Positions 10,749 to 23,975 of a DNA stretch of 64,000 bases are shown here, in pieces. The notes below the pieces were generated by a model. That model did no database searches and was not told the origin of the DNA. It worked only from the letters and a program-made list of their open reading frames with translations. Within the stretch, counting starts at the first letter, position 1. Each line of letters opens with the position of its first letter. A program made the position numbers and the translations under genes. This stretch comes from Anaeramoeba flamelloides (Eukaryota; Metamonada; Anaeramoebidae). The stretch spans positions 2,108,001-2,172,000 of the forward strand of contig JANTQA010000048.1 in assembly GCA_027625915.1 (NCBI GenBank), given 5' to 3'.

Positions 10749-13700
10749 ATGGATCAAAAGAGTAATAAGCTAATTAGCCATTATTTTCTTCTTCAGTACC
10801 ACCAAGAGAAAGTACAATTGAAAAAGAATCCTTATGATTATCCTGAAATTTCCTTTGAAATATGTTACCCGCAAAACAAAAAAGACGATATGAAAGAACG
10901 TGTTTTGCCTTTCACCTTTCCAATGGTCAAATTTCTATTACTACAAAACCAAGCAACCAAGTAAGTATCATGAACAAATGTCCATTTTAGTTTCTTTAAT
11001 TGCGGACAAAATAGGCTTTTGAAAATTCTTTATCTTTTTCTTCTCACTTGTTTTCTTTTCTTTCAAAACCAATTGGTTCTCCAACAATCTTGTTTGGATT
11101 CGTTTACTCTAAAATATTGAAAAAACCTCTTTTTCTTTTCTATTATCCTTTAAAGACAAACCTACAATTTTATTATTACAGACATTGACGGATCGCGTTT
11201 GTTTGCGCACTGTTGTTTTATAATTTCTGAAAGTACCTTGGTCAAGCCCATAAATATCATTTTTATCTCTTTTAAGTAAGATGATCAAAAAGAATTTGTT
11301 TTATTCTTTTCCACTTTTTCTTGAAAGATCCAACACAAATTGGATATCACTAAAAACTTTTTCAAATTATTCCTTTTTTGATTTCACTTTAACTGATTCA
11401 ACAAACACCAATTCCCCTTATAAAAAACAACAAATAGGCCGCTTTGCTTATTTTTTTCACAGCTTATTAGCTCGCTTTTTGCAACTAAAAATATTGACAA
11501 ACAATCACTAAATTTGTTTTTGGATTCCCTAAACAGAAAGCCCATCCCGAAAAAAGGCGAATTATTCAAAATACCCATCCCCCAACAGATTGGCTATTCG
11601 TCCCATTTTGAATTTACAAGGAAAAACATTTTACTGGGAGATGTAATTGTTTAATTTCTTTCTTATAATTTATTTATATTTTTTTTTTTTAATTCTACTT
11701 AATTGTTTTGATTTTCTGTTGCTGCAAAAAGATTTTGCTTTCAAAAATGTAAACCTTTCCTGAAAATTTTCTATTGTGGTGAATCTCATTCAAGAATTTC
11801 TTAATTGGCAGACCAAACTCCCACTTTTAATATTTTTTATTTACAATTTTTGATTTAATTTTTAATCAAACTTGAAGGTAAATCCTTTGATGAAAATTTT
11901 AAATTATGAATGGAATTTGTTGAAAATTTCTAAGAATTGTTCCATTATTAAATAATTTAATGAATTTTTTTAGGTGAGACAAAAATTATCACTGTTTTGG
12001 CAAAAATTTGATATTTTGTTTCGTGAACTTTTGATGTGACTTTCCGATCAATAAATGAAAATTTTTCTCTCAAATTCTCAAATAATTTTAAACATCATTA
12101 ATTGAAGAAACACAAGAAATTTAAGAAACAATTAAAAATTATTATTTCCAGTGATTCAATTTAACTTTCTTCTTGAACTTTGAGACAAAATTTTTGATTC
12201 TTTCCATTTGATTTTAACAGTAATAGCGGAACTTTAAGAAATCAGTACCATACAGGTATTTGAAATGTAAATGGGATCAAATTTCAGTTGCTTTCTCCTT
12301 TTTTTTTTAATTCTTTGGATCAAGGATTTTAATCTTTTACAACACAGATCACAAAAAAGAGGCCAAGTCACAAATAGAGTGTACAGAAATTACAATGTCT
12401 TTCTTTTGAAACTCGATTATGAAATTAAAAAAGAAAGGGAAAATGAAGCGCAAATTGTTTCCCCTTTATTTTTCGAATATCAGTATTTACATAATGTTTA
12501 TTGTAGGTTTCCTTGATCATTTCATGTGTAAGCTTTCTTGAAAAAAATAAACACGCTTTTTATTTTGAAACACGACTTTTTTCGGGTCTGACTGGGCTAT
12601 TTTAACAACAGCAGAATTATTTTTTTTCCAAAACACTCACACAAAAAGAAAATCAAAAATTCATTTTTCAATGAAATTACCAACATCTACAATCAGTTTC
12701 AAAAAGTTCTAGAAAAGGCTTTAACAACTCAAGTGGGGCAGATTGGTAATGGATAATCCAAACTTTATTTTTTTTTTTTTTTTTTTGGAAAAAAGGCAAT
12801 TTTTTTTAAGAATTCTTTGAACAATTACAATGACGAATTCTGTTTTTAGTGATAAAGCGAAACAAGAACCAAACACCAATTGTTCTTAAAGCTTCCATAA
12901 TCTTTTTTAACCTTTTTGGAAAAAAAGCGAAACACAGTTTTTAATTGGGAACATTAATAGAAAATGAAAAGTAAAATCAATTAAAAGAAGAAACCAATTA
13001 AATTCAAATAATAGTCCATTATATTATTTTCAATCGAACCAACAAATACAATTTAAATCTACTTTCTTATCGAAATTATTGGTGTGGTTTTGGAGATCTC
13101 CAAAATAGTCAATTTTTTGAACAAATTTTTAATAATTGATCAATCAAAGAAAAACCCATACCAAAAGGTAGTATTAAAAAAACTGTTATAGTGCTGAATA
13201 CTTCATTTTGTCTTTATTTATTGGTTTATTCTTTTTTTAATTAGATCTTGCTTTGAATTTTCAGGATCTAACCCAATTAAAAACCGTGTTTCACTTTTTT
13301 TCCACAATGACAACTATTTTTTAGATCAAAGCAAACCCTGATTTATGGCTCTCGAAATTAAAACGGGTACAAAATAAGATTTTTATTAATTTGGCTGATA
13401 ATATAATCGCCAATTATTCTTTGAGGTATATTAGTTTCTTCTTTGAAAGATATACGTTCCAAATGAAAATCCCAGATTCACCACAAATGATATCCATTTA
13501 TATTAGTTAAGCTGAATACGATCTTTTATCCACAAAGATTAAAATAATTTTTTTTTAGCAAAAAAAGGTTCTTTTTTAGATTTCTCTTTTTTGTTCTACT
13601 TTAAAATCTCACTCATGAAGCTGTTAAAAATACAACTAAAAAGACATTTAAACAATTGATTTTTCAACCAAGTCAGTTCTTAGTACTTTTTTCCTAATAA

Positions 13701-16700
13701 CTTGATAACTTTTAATAATTTTACCATAAATCAAGACTACTCTTCCTTATTTTCCTCTTTGTGGTTCGTCGGTATTTATCAAAGAACCAAAAAGTAAAAA
13801 CAAAAATAATTTATTTTATTCTTTGTTGATAAAAGATCGTATTTACTTGAACTAAAATTAAAGGATAACATTTATAATGTATCTGAAGAATTCGTTTGCA
13901 ACTCCCCCTCCCCACCTTAATTGTAATAAAATTTCATTTTCAGACTATCCTCTAGAAATTTAATGAACAAAATCACCTAAAAGATACCCCCTTCCGCAAA
14001 GCAACTCCACTTTTAGGCTATTTTGATCATTAACAACCCCCCGAAATTCATTTATATAATTATATTGATACGAGAAACAAATTATCTCGATAAAGGATTT
14101 ACTTTTCACTATTTTGTCTCCCACCTTTTTTAAAATGTCTTTAAATAACAAAAAGAAAAAAAAAAACAAGATTGATCCAAATTCAGAATGCACTGTTTTT
14201 GTTGCTATATAGAAATAAAAAATGTTTCACCACTATTAAAACAGAGCTTCTATTTGATTGGTGTAGAGTAATTTTAATCTCAGAAGTTTTATGTGAAAAA
14301 AAATAATATTAAAATGTAGCGAAAAAAAATTTTTTTGTAGAGTTTTGTTGATTACCTTTAATACTCAGTTTATAATATTATTGATAATTTAATCCCTCTT
14401 GTTTTATTTTATTCATGTTTTATTATCTTTTTTTGAAAAAATTAACTTTTCCAATTTGACAAAATAATATTTCTATAAATACAATTTCATTGAAAAAAAA
14501 AACACCAAAGGGTTTAGAAAATTTTAATAGTAATGAAAAATAAAAATTTTCTCAAAATCTGAATAAAATTCAACAAAAAAAAAAAAATTGTAAAAAAATG
14601 CGTTAATTGTCTTGACTAACACTTAACTACAAGAATTGAAACAAAATTGCGAACACTTTTTTTAATTCAAAACACTTTTTTTTTGAAATTTTTCCAGAAT
14701 ATTTTGAATGTAATTAAAAGATCAAAATCCAATAACTTTCAATTTAAAAGTTTTTACAATTAAAACTTTTAAAAACTTTCCTGAAAAACATTTTTTGGCT
14801 TTTTGCCTTTCTGAAAAACTATTCTGGGGGTTTCGAATTGAACAAATATTTTTCTAAAAGATAACCTTTAAAAAATTTCAATTAAATTTCAATATGTTAT
14901 CTTTTGTTAATTATTTTTCTTTACCCTTTTCGGGCTTTAGAAAACTTTTAACACATTATTGTAAAATGTTTAAATATGATCTGAATACAAGAAACAGAAA
15001 TCTTGCAAATAGCAGGCCGCCAGGCTAAAAGTTCCAAAAGGTCTTGAAATTATTTTTATGATTGTGATATTCTTTTCGTGAAAAATTCCTTCTTCCCAAT
15101 TTCCATCTTTTGGCTTATTTCATAATTTGATAAATATTGGATATGAATATTTTCACATAAAATAAATAACAAGATTTTAGAACTCTTTCTTTAGAATTAA
15201 TTTTTTTTTCGAAATGATCAATCATTTTTATAAACAAATTTTAATTGAGAACATGATTCTGAGACAAAATCTTGGAAACGTGATGACATTCTTTTTCCCC
15301 ATCTTTAAATGATTTTGGTAAATGTTTTTTAATAATATTTACCTTTAAATTCAACAAACTGATTACACAAACAGAGTTCTTTTCAAAACCCAGAAAATAA
15401 AAGTTTTAAAAAATCCATAAAGGGGTTTAACAACTCAAACGAAACAGACCAATGATGGGTTATTCAAGCTTTTAGCCCCCCCCTTTTTTTTTGTCCTATT
15501 TTCCCAAAATTTTTTACAAAGCGTAATTTAAATAACCCATTTTTTCACTTTTAAAATCATTATTCATATTTAATACGCACTCAAAATTTTAACTATATGA
15601 ATATAAAAAGGAAACACACCAAAAAGATTTTTAACAATACATAAACTATACATAGAGTTCTTTAAATTAATAATTCCCAAGAATTACAAAGATATTGAAA
15701 TATTAATAATTTTCAACTTTTCTTGTTCAAAAAATAAAGAAAATTATCATTTTGTTCATCTATTCAATTAAAAAACAAGAAAAGATCTTCAATATGACCA
15801 AAATTTGTAAATATTCTGAAATATTATAAACATGATTAATGAATAATTTTTTACCATTTACACTAATTCAAGATTTCACCGAAAAAGTTGATATTAATGT
15901 TAACCAATTCTGGATAAATTAATCTCAATAGAAAAAATACAAGAGTGTAAAAAAATAAAATAAAAATAAAAAACAGATTGATGATATACAAGCTCGGTAT
16001 ACAATAATTAATAAATAAGATGCGAATATAAAGTTCATTTTGGTGAAGAAGGAATACGAATATCCAAACAATCAATTTTATTAAAAAAAAAAAAATAATA
16101 AATAAATAAACTTTAGGGAAATAGGAAGTTATTATTCCTTTAAAAACAAATCAACCAACCAACGAAATATTCATATCTAAAAATATTTTCAGTTTTATCT
16201 TTTTTTTTTTTTTTTTTTTTTTTTTGATTTAAAGGAAACAAATTTTTATGTGTTTAATTAAAGGCAGGGAATTAAAAATAATTTCATAATTACAATTTGG
16301 TTTAATATTTTTTTTGATTTTTTTTTTTTAATTGTAAGAATCTAAAAGTATTAATCGCTTTTTTTAATAATAAATTAAAATTTTGAAAAAAAAAAATTTA
16401 CCTTATAAAATATTTAAATTAATAATATATATATATATATATATACCTAATATTATTCCAAAAATGATATATCCAACTATATTAACCTTTCAAAATACTA
16501 ATAACAAACAAATAAATAGTTTGATACACAGCATTTGTTAACGATTTACAATTCTAAGCAAATTGTATGCTTATTTGCCTCGTTAATATTCGAGAGAAGA
16601 ATTGTAGTTTTATCGAATAATTTGACAACAATTACGAACGCTGTCCAGACGCTAGTAAGATTACTATCACCATTTAAATGGGAGCATGCGCTAATACCAC

Positions 16701-19216
16701 TATTACCAGAAACAATGATCGATGCGTGCTCTGCACCATTGCCATTTGTTATAGGTCTTTACAAATCATTATTTGATGAAGTTGAAGATATGATTGAGGA
16801 TGAGACGGTATTCGTGGATTTGGACGCACGGAAACTTGAAATTGATCCAATTGATATGGCCTTATTGCCCAGTAAATATACTGCATGCCTAATGGACGAT
16901 ATTCAACAGATTTTGGATAATTATCAAAATACAAATGAATTCGATCAAAACTTATTTTTAGAACAATTTTATAAATTTTTTATAAAATTATTTTATGATT
17001 ATAAAGAGCATTTTGTCTTAAACAAAACCTCAAATGAATACGAATTTGATTTTGATTCTTTTACAAATAAAAAAAATAGGGGAATGAAAAAATTTCTATT
17101 AACATTTTCTCAAACTCAAATGTTCGAAAGATTTTTCGGAGAAACAGAATATAACATGAAAGAGAATCCAAATAGGGTTACTAAATTTGATAAAAAAATT
17201 TTGGAATTTAAGAAATTTGATTCCCAAAAGGGTTCGAGTTTTAAAAAATTTTTCCAAAAAAGGAAAAAAAAAGAAACAGAAGGCAATTCCAAAATAAACG
17301 AAGAAGTTGAAAATACTAATCAAAATTCAAATGGAAAAGAAACAAACGAACAAAATCAAAGGCAAAAGCAGAAAGAGAAAGAGAAAAAGGCCAAATCAAA
17401 AAAAGATAAAAAAAATAAATTAAAACATTTTTTTAAAAAAATTAAAGATAAGGATGCTTTTAAAAAGGAACTTGAAAAGGTCGAAAATGAAGAAGACGAA
17501 CAAGAAGATGAGGAGGATGAAGAAAGGATTTTATCTGTTATCAGAGATATGTGGCACCAAAGAGAAAACAATAGTAGTAATAGCCATACAAATAAAAACA
17601 GCAAAAGATCAAAATCAAAAGCACAAAACGAGAATTTGATATTAATTAGAAATAAAACTAGACTTAATTTAGTTGAAAAATTCGAACGATTAGCACAACA
17701 GCAGCAACAAGAAGTGGGAAGATCTTTAACCAATACACAGACAATTACGAGAGAGAACAACAATAGCTTACGAAATGATGTTGAAATTTTCCCAATAAAC
17801 GTCATTGAGAAGAAACAGAAAAAGCCTAATAAAAGATTTAATTTAAACTTTTCTGGAAAGAAAAAACAAAAAAAGGATTTGCAGGTAAAAATTGAAACGG
17901 AATCCAATCCACAAAAAAAAATTAGTCAACAAAATTCAAAAGAGGAAGAAACTAGGCCAAGAGGGGGAATAAAGGGAAGAAATCGTAATAATAAAAGAAG
18001 TAAAAGTATTACAAGAATAAAATTTCGAATAAATAGGAAAAAAAAAAAAAATAGCCTTGAGACAGATAAACTTTTTGATGAATATGATTTGTCGGTTAAT
18101 AATAATAACTCTACAACTTATAATTCTCAAAGAAAGAGTAATAGTAGTAGTAGTGGTAATAATAATAACACAACCCAAGAAAGTCAAAATGGTAATAACT
18201 TATCCAAAGATAGAGAATCTCGAAGATCTGATCATCTAAGAACTGTACCAATCAATTCAACACTATCCCTTCAAAACAAAACTTCGAAAAGAGGGATCTT
18301 AAATTTCAGAATTTCTCCTAGAAAAAAGAAGAAGGCAAAAAAAAAAGAGAAAGATAAGGGGGGAAAGGAAAAGAAACAGAAACAGAAGGAGAAAAGGGAG
18401 AAGAAAAAGAGAGAGAAGGAAAGAAAGGAAAGGGAACGAAAGGAACGAAAGGAAAAAGAAAAAAAAGAGAATGAGCAAAAAGAGAAACAAAAAAAACTTT
18501 ATGGAAAAAATAATAACCAAGATAAAAAAAAAAAGAGATGGACAATGAATTTTTCGAAAAAAATTTCAAATAATTTAACACATGAATTTATTGGAAAAAA
18601 TGAAAATGAAAATAGTCAATTGGATTCAAATATTAATAACGATCCAAATAAATCAAAAGATCAAATTTATAATACATTTGTTCAAAATTTTATCCTAAAT
18701 CAAAATAATAATTCAAATACTACACCAAGGGGAAATACAACAGACACTGGGGGTAATCTTGGGATAAATAATAATGACAAAATTGATTCAAATAAAAATG
18801 GATTTCAAAATGCAAATACGAATGAAACTCAAAATGTAAAGCAAGATAATAATTTAAATAATTCTCAAAATGGATCTTATCAAACACCAACAAGAACCTT
18901 TAATATTCAAAATCAAATCGTTAATGGAAATCAAAACATGAATTCAAACTCGATAATGAAAAAAACTCTCACAGCAACGACAGATCATTCAAATACAAAT
19001 AACAATATTCAATCATTTGGAAACGATAAACTATTTAATCAAAATCTAGAAAATCAAACAACGACGGAAACACGAAGCACCAATCAAAACAAACAATTGG
19101 CGAGAAACGGTATGTGGGGCAACAATTCAAATACACAATTAACTTCAATAAGAACAAGATTACAAAATAAAAATCTAAATTCAAATCAAAACAATTTCCA
19201 GGGTGGACAAAACTAA
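10749..19216 (+). CDS. DENN-domain protein (DENND1/connecdenn-like) with long low-complexity tail
   Basis: Exons 10749-10960, 11156-11275, 11471-11642 and 16532-19216 join in phase to give about 1062 residues. The uDENN part (1-110) includes YPEISFEICYP and the hallmark TYNFIITDIDGSRLF. The cDENN part (about 120-300) includes FLDSLNRKPIPKKGELF, FASLIFERRIVVLSNN, LLSPFKWEHALIPLLP and VFVDLDARKLE. The dDENN part (about 350-375) has KKFLLTFSQTQMFERFF. DENN domains are GDP-GTP exchange factors for Rab GTPases on membranes; the LTDIDG-type motif and overall order fit DENND1. Residues from about 395 onward are K/E-, N-, Q- and S-rich with no domain I recognise. Two acceptors needed care: AAAG at 11155, and the second of two nearby AGs at 11470; these choices remove all stops. 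Intron 3 is 4.9 kb. Confidence 0.87.
12640..12790. repeat. Repeat family K, copy 1
   Basis: Aligns directly with 15340-15490. Shared blocks are 'aaaaggctttaacaactcaa' and '.cagattggtaatggataatccaaactt' (partner reads '.cagaccaatgatgggttattcaagctt'), followed by a T run. Both copies are in the same intron, 2.7 kb apart. Confidence 0.6.
13485..13878. mobile_element. Inverted-repeat element in DENN intron 3
   Basis: The arms 13485-13572 and 13782-13878 are inverted copies sharing the core AATACGATCTTTTATC followed by ACAAAGA and TAAAATAA. The spacer is about 210 bp with no coding signal. I interpret it as a short hairpin-type non-autonomous element; no clear target duplication was found. Confidence 0.55.
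13985..14335. repeat. Dispersed repeat family C, copy 2
   Basis: Direct relative of 4438-4765. It lies immediately upstream of family B copy 2, whereas copy 1 lies about 1.9 kb downstream of family B copy 1. Confidence 0.6.
14600..15085. mobile_element. Inverted-repeat element, family B copy 2
   Basis: Aligns with 2072-2545 through most of its length. Its two ends ('caagaattgaaacaaaattg' and 'tgattgtgatattcttttcg') are a weaker, diverged inverted pair matching the termini of copy 1. It is the older-looking of the two copies. Confidence 0.55.
15340..15490. repeat. Repeat family K, copy 2
   Basis: Partner of 12640-12790. Ends in a C7 run then a T run at about 15477-15492. Confidence 0.55.
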
Positions 19217-19869
19217 AACACAGCACCAAATTCTTTTCCTAAAAGCATATACAAAAAAAAAAAAAAAAAGCAATTACTTGTAGTGTAACTTCTACCAATA
19301 ATTATTCAAACAAACACCAGTTTTCCCAGAAAAACAACTACAACCCCGAATTCTTTGACGAAATCATTGACTAGAAATGTTTACTCAATAAAAAAATAAA
19401 TAAAAATCGAGCAAATCGGTAATTCTCACAAAAGTTGTAATATTTAAAAAATTATGTCGAAAAAATTTAGTAATTTTATTTTATGTTTTTTTTTAAATTT
19501 TCTTTTCTATTTTTATAACAAAATATTTAAATGAAAATTTTCATTTTTATAAGAACAAATAATTTTTTGATTAATTTTTTCTTAATTTTGAAAAAATAAT
19601 AAATTTACGAATTAACAATTCAAAAAAATGTATATTTTCAAAATTTTTAGGATAGATCGGAGGAATTAACAACTCCCCCCTTAGATAATAAATAAATAAA
19701 AAATGTATATTTTTTTTAAAAGCAAACTTTCGTTTAATAATTTAATAATAAATTTCCATTATTTTAATCTATTTCTTTTTAAAAATTTTTTTAAAAAAAT
19801 AATTATTATGCTACATATTATAAAGATTTATTTTTTTTAAAAAAAGTTACTATATGATATTTAACTCCC

Positions 19870-20060
19870 AGTCACCCAAGATACACCAGGCAAAAATGAA
19901 AAATTCAATTTTTTTAAGAATCAACAAATAAAAAGTTTTTTTGGAAATAAGACAAATGATACCCGTCTGATTAGAGTCGATACTAATAAAAGAAATCGTT
20001 ATATTTAGATAGAGTTGAAATTTGGGTTAGTTTATATTTACAATATTAAATATTTATGAA
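19870..20060. repeat. Family H fragment
   Basis: Matches 63205-63365. Common blocks are 'gcaaaaatgaaaa', 'ttttaagaatcaacaa' and 'attagagtcgata', followed by 'aataaaagaaa'. Only the left part of the family is present. Confidence 0.55.
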
Positions 20061-21683
20061 AAAAAAAAATTCAAGTTACAAAATTTCTTGATTTCTTTAG
20101 AAATATTGAATAGTTGATAGTAAGGTTATTTTTTAAAAAATATCTTTATTTCAATTAAAAACAATAGTGTTTCAATTTTCTGATTCTTTATTTTATTTTT
20201 TTTTTTAATTGAATTATGGATCATTTTGTATAATATGTGTACTGTATTTTATTAAAATATTTTGCACGTATTGAAGTTCAATCTAAAACAATGGTGTAAT
20301 TAATTATTGAATAAGTTTTGTTGATTTATATTTAAAATGTAAAATGTTAATTTTTTTTTTAAGTTGTTATCAAATTTCACAAATTACTCAGAAATTAAAG
20401 AACAATCCTCTTTTATTCTAAAAAAAAATATCTGAGAAAAGTTAAAAAAAATTGAAACGCTATTATTAGCTCAAAATATGTTTTTTTTTTTTTGGTTCTT
20501 TATGATCTTCTCTAATGTTTTTTTTTAAAATAACTACTATTTAAATTTATTTTTTAAAATTACAAGTTTTTTATAAACAAAAATTTCGTTTGGTGCAATT
20601 GTTGCTGTTTTTACCCTTTCTCTTCAATTTCAAGTTTTACAAAATATATTTAAATTGTTTGAGGGGCAATCTTAAATTTTTTAAGTTCGCTTTTTTACCA
20701 TATTTAAGAAGAGGCCAATTAAATTTATTATTTACTTTTCAAAATTCGATTGTTGGTGCCCTTTTTAAATAGCTTTTCGTTTATTCATGATAGTTTATTT
20801 TTTCAAAGATGGTTAATCTTGATAGCACTGCTTGTAAAATTATTATGTTAAAAGTTATAAAAAAGTATATTTTGCGATTTTTAGCTAAAATGTGGATATT
20901 TTTAGAATCTCAACATTTGTGGGCATTTTTTTTAAAACAATCTGATAAAAAAATCAATATTGTTGAGCGAAGTGAGGTACCTTATTTATTTTGACTCGTT
21001 TATAATCATTATTTAATATGGCTTGTATTTACATATCAAATGTATATTATTTTTAATTTTACCTAATATCTTCTCAAAAAATAAATGGTCTTGGTGGGAA
21101 TCAATGTTAGAAATATGCTACAATGTTAATTACCAACTGAAAAAATCTACAAAAAATTGAGGGTTATTGAATGTCAATAAAAATTCCCCACAATCGAAAA
21201 TATACATAAATTTTATATTTCTGATCGGAAACAATGGTAATCAAATAAGAAGAAGAAGAAGAACAAGAAAAATAAAGATTAGAAAAAAGTATAATTTGTA
21301 CTATCTTATTTGAGAACGAAAATTAATTTCTATGTCTTTTATACTAAGTGTTATCACTTGGCTTGATTTTTTTTTAATAATTACTATATTATTTGCGATT
21401 TGTATGTGCTTTTTTCCATTTTTTTTTTTTTTTTGATATTCTCTAAATTACTCAATACAAGCATATGTTACTGATACTGGATTTGAATCTAAAACGCTCA
21501 AAAATAATGCTAAAATATCTTTCATTAATTTTGAAAATTTTTAATTGAATTTCTGAGCAAGTTTCAATTTTTTGTTTTTTTCATTTTTTATTTTGGATTT
21601 AGATTCTCATGAATAAATAATCAAATAAATACAAATTATTTAAAAAACGATGATTCGTAATCTGTTTGAATATTACTTGGGAT

Positions 21684-21697
21684 GGGGGGGGGGGGGG
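21684..21697. repeat. G14 homopolymer
   Basis: Fourteen consecutive G in very AT-rich DNA, preceded by GGGAT. Rare here; the only similar tract is C13 at 29363-29375. Confidence 0.95.
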
Positions 21698-23415
21698 TAT
21701 TTAAACAAGATATTTTTTTTCGATTTAAGTGATAATTTTACCTTCAGTAAGAATTAATTTTAATAAGTTTTTGAAATATCTCAGTTTCGAATTTAGAATT
21801 AAAGGAAAAACATATATTTGCTTTATATAAGTTTTGATAGATTAAATTTCAAATTAAGTTTATTTTGTGGTGGTGGTGGTATCCTTTTACATAAAAATGA
21901 TTCTTTTTTTTTGGTAACACCTTTATAATTTTTTCGAATAGACAAAAAATAAATCTTTATTTTTACCCTTTTTTATAATAAACAAGTGGCTTTTCTAAAC
22001 ACTGGTCTTTTTAATTTTTTTTCGGGGCATAAAAGTAAACTTGTTGATATACTTCTTGTTTTAAGCACATGGAAGTATTCAAAATATATTCAAATTTTTG
22101 ATAAAAAATATTTATATTTGATTTTGATAATGGTGAAAACAATATTTTATTCAAAGATTTTAAAAATAGAGTTATATAAAAATGGCCTTTTTGGCATTTT
22201 TTTATTTTTATAAATTGCTCTATAGTAAATATAAACTTGTCAAATGGTGATAAAGAATAGTGGTAATTATTTATTCGGGAATAATTATATATTGAACGGG
22301 GATATTAGTCTTTTTATACAAAAGATTTATTTAAATGAAGAAATAAACGAATAAATACCTTTTAGAACTATTTTTAGGCACCTTATAAATAATTTTTTCG
22401 AGTATAAACCAAAAAATAAACCCCTAAAAACCATCTGAGTCATTTTTTTTAAATATTTTAGTATTTGGATAAAAGATCATATCCCAATTAAGGAGTTAAT
22501 AAAGTTTATTTATATAATTCACTAGGATAATAGAATAATTATTTGTATATGGATACAAGTAAACTGGGAAAAAAACCATTTCTCAACTTTAGAGAAATAT
22601 TTTAACATTTTAAAAAGAATTTATTTCAATGAAATTTTCAATCAAAAGATCTGATCTATTTTTGTTTAATTTTTGGATTTAAACTAGAAAAAACCAATAA
22701 TTTCTATCAAAATTTTATATTTGTTAATTCTTAACTTTAGTAATTTCTAAAATTTGTTTGAACAAATTATATATAAACTTTAATCTTAATTTAAAAATAC
22801 TTAGGAATAAATCAAATACAGAATCCTTGATGATGAGAAGAAATTGATCTTCTTTATTATTCTCAATAATTTATTATTCTTCTTGAATCTTCAAACATTA
22901 TAAATTTTTGTTTTCTAATATTAAAAGTTTAAAAAATAGACTTTTATTTTTTTCAATGAGTGCTTTGTCAATACTATTTTATTAAAATAAAAATTATGGA
23001 ATCATTTGGTTCAATTTTGATTTTTCAAATTTTATGTATCAAGGTTGAAAAAAGATTATTATTATTTTAAATATATAGAAACGTGCCAAAATCCGTTGAT
23101 TTTTAGTATTTTTATTAATATAAAATCTTTTGAAAATAGGGTTATAAAGATTTATACAATAGGAAATTGAAGTAAAATTTTTTTTTTTATTTTTTTGAAT
23201 TTATTAGTATTTATTATTTTTTTTTAATATTTTTGGAATATAAACAACGAGTGTTTATTTTTAAAGTCATTTATTTAATAATACATACAGTAAATTCGAT
23301 TTTGAAGGTTCAAACTCCAACCAAAATTTAAGGCCCAAAAAAATCCTAAAAGAAAGTACATTTTTCATATTCTTTCTAGATAAAATTTGTATATAGCTGT
23401 GAAACAAACACTGAA

Positions 23416-23865
23416 CATGAAAAAAATCCCTGTTAATAATTTTAATTGTGAATTTTAAGAAAATTGTTCAATAATTACAAATATTTACAATCAAAACTTT
23501 TTAACTAATAACCAATTTTTTTTAAGAACCTAGGAATAAACCTACCTCAAGTTCATCAAAGTAAGGTAAAGCTAGAATACTCGAGTAATTGTTTGAAAGC
23601 ATATGTAGATCTACTTTCTTGAAAAATAATCCAGATTTATAGACGTTTGTTTGAGTTTGGTAAATGATAATAAGTATTCTTGTTTTTTGATTGTTGAATG
23701 AAGTTTTAAACAAGTGTAATTTCATTGATCGTCATTCGAATAAGTGAGTGAGTTATAATTTTAAAAGTTTTATTCTTGAAAAATGGATTTGATTTTAAAG
23801 AAAAAAAAAAATCAACTATTTTGCTAATATTCACAATTAAAAAACGTTTTCTGGATTTTTTTCAC
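23416..23865. mobile_element. Long-TIR element family E, copy 1
   Basis: The interior aligns with the reverse complement of 58381-58875; for example 'gttttttgattgtt' followed by 'aacaagtgt.atttcatt' is shared. Its own two ends are a diverged inverted pair around TTTTAATTGTGAAT (left, about 23439) and ATATTCACAATTAAAA (right, about 23827). No coding frame; a diverged non-autonomous DNA element. Confidence 0.65.
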
Positions 23866-23884
23866 TATTATAATAAAAAGATAC

Positions 23885-23975
23885 AAAAAATCTACCTTTA
23901 TTTGAGATTTTTTTGCCCCTTGAATTTTTTTGAGAGTTTATTCCTTAAAAATGGAACTAACTGTATTAATTTTTT
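23885..23975. repeat. Dispersed repeat family D, copy 2
   Basis: Contains 'tttatttgagatttttttgc', 'cccttgaattttttt' and 'aaaatggaactaactgta', closely matching 31672-31755. Abuts the right end of family E copy 1. Confidence 0.6.

Larger units (their letters stand above)
11643..16531 (+). other. 4.9-kb intron 3 of the DENN gene
   Basis: The donor GTAATT at 11643 follows ILLGD in phase 0, and the acceptor CACAG at 16531 precedes HLLTIYNSKQIVCLF, which restores the cDENN core. The other two introns are both 195 bp. The interior holds repeat family K twice (12640-12790 and 15340-15490), an inverted repeat (13485-13878), family C copy 2 and family B copy 2. The small open frames inside are not conserved. 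Confidence 0.75.

Noticed and set aside
10749-11642. Apparent frameshifts between the first three DENN exons
   Set aside because: They disappear when exon 2 begins after the AAAG at 11155 (giving TYNFIITDIDGSR) and exon 3 after the second AG at 11470; all phases then agree.
17356-18581. Minus-strand F/S-rich frames opposite the DENN tail
   Set aside because: Antisense of the K/E/N-rich low-complexity tail.
20590-20994. Two adjacent small frames considered as a remnant gene
   Set aside because: No conserved motif, no consistent splice signals and composition equal to the surrounding DNA.
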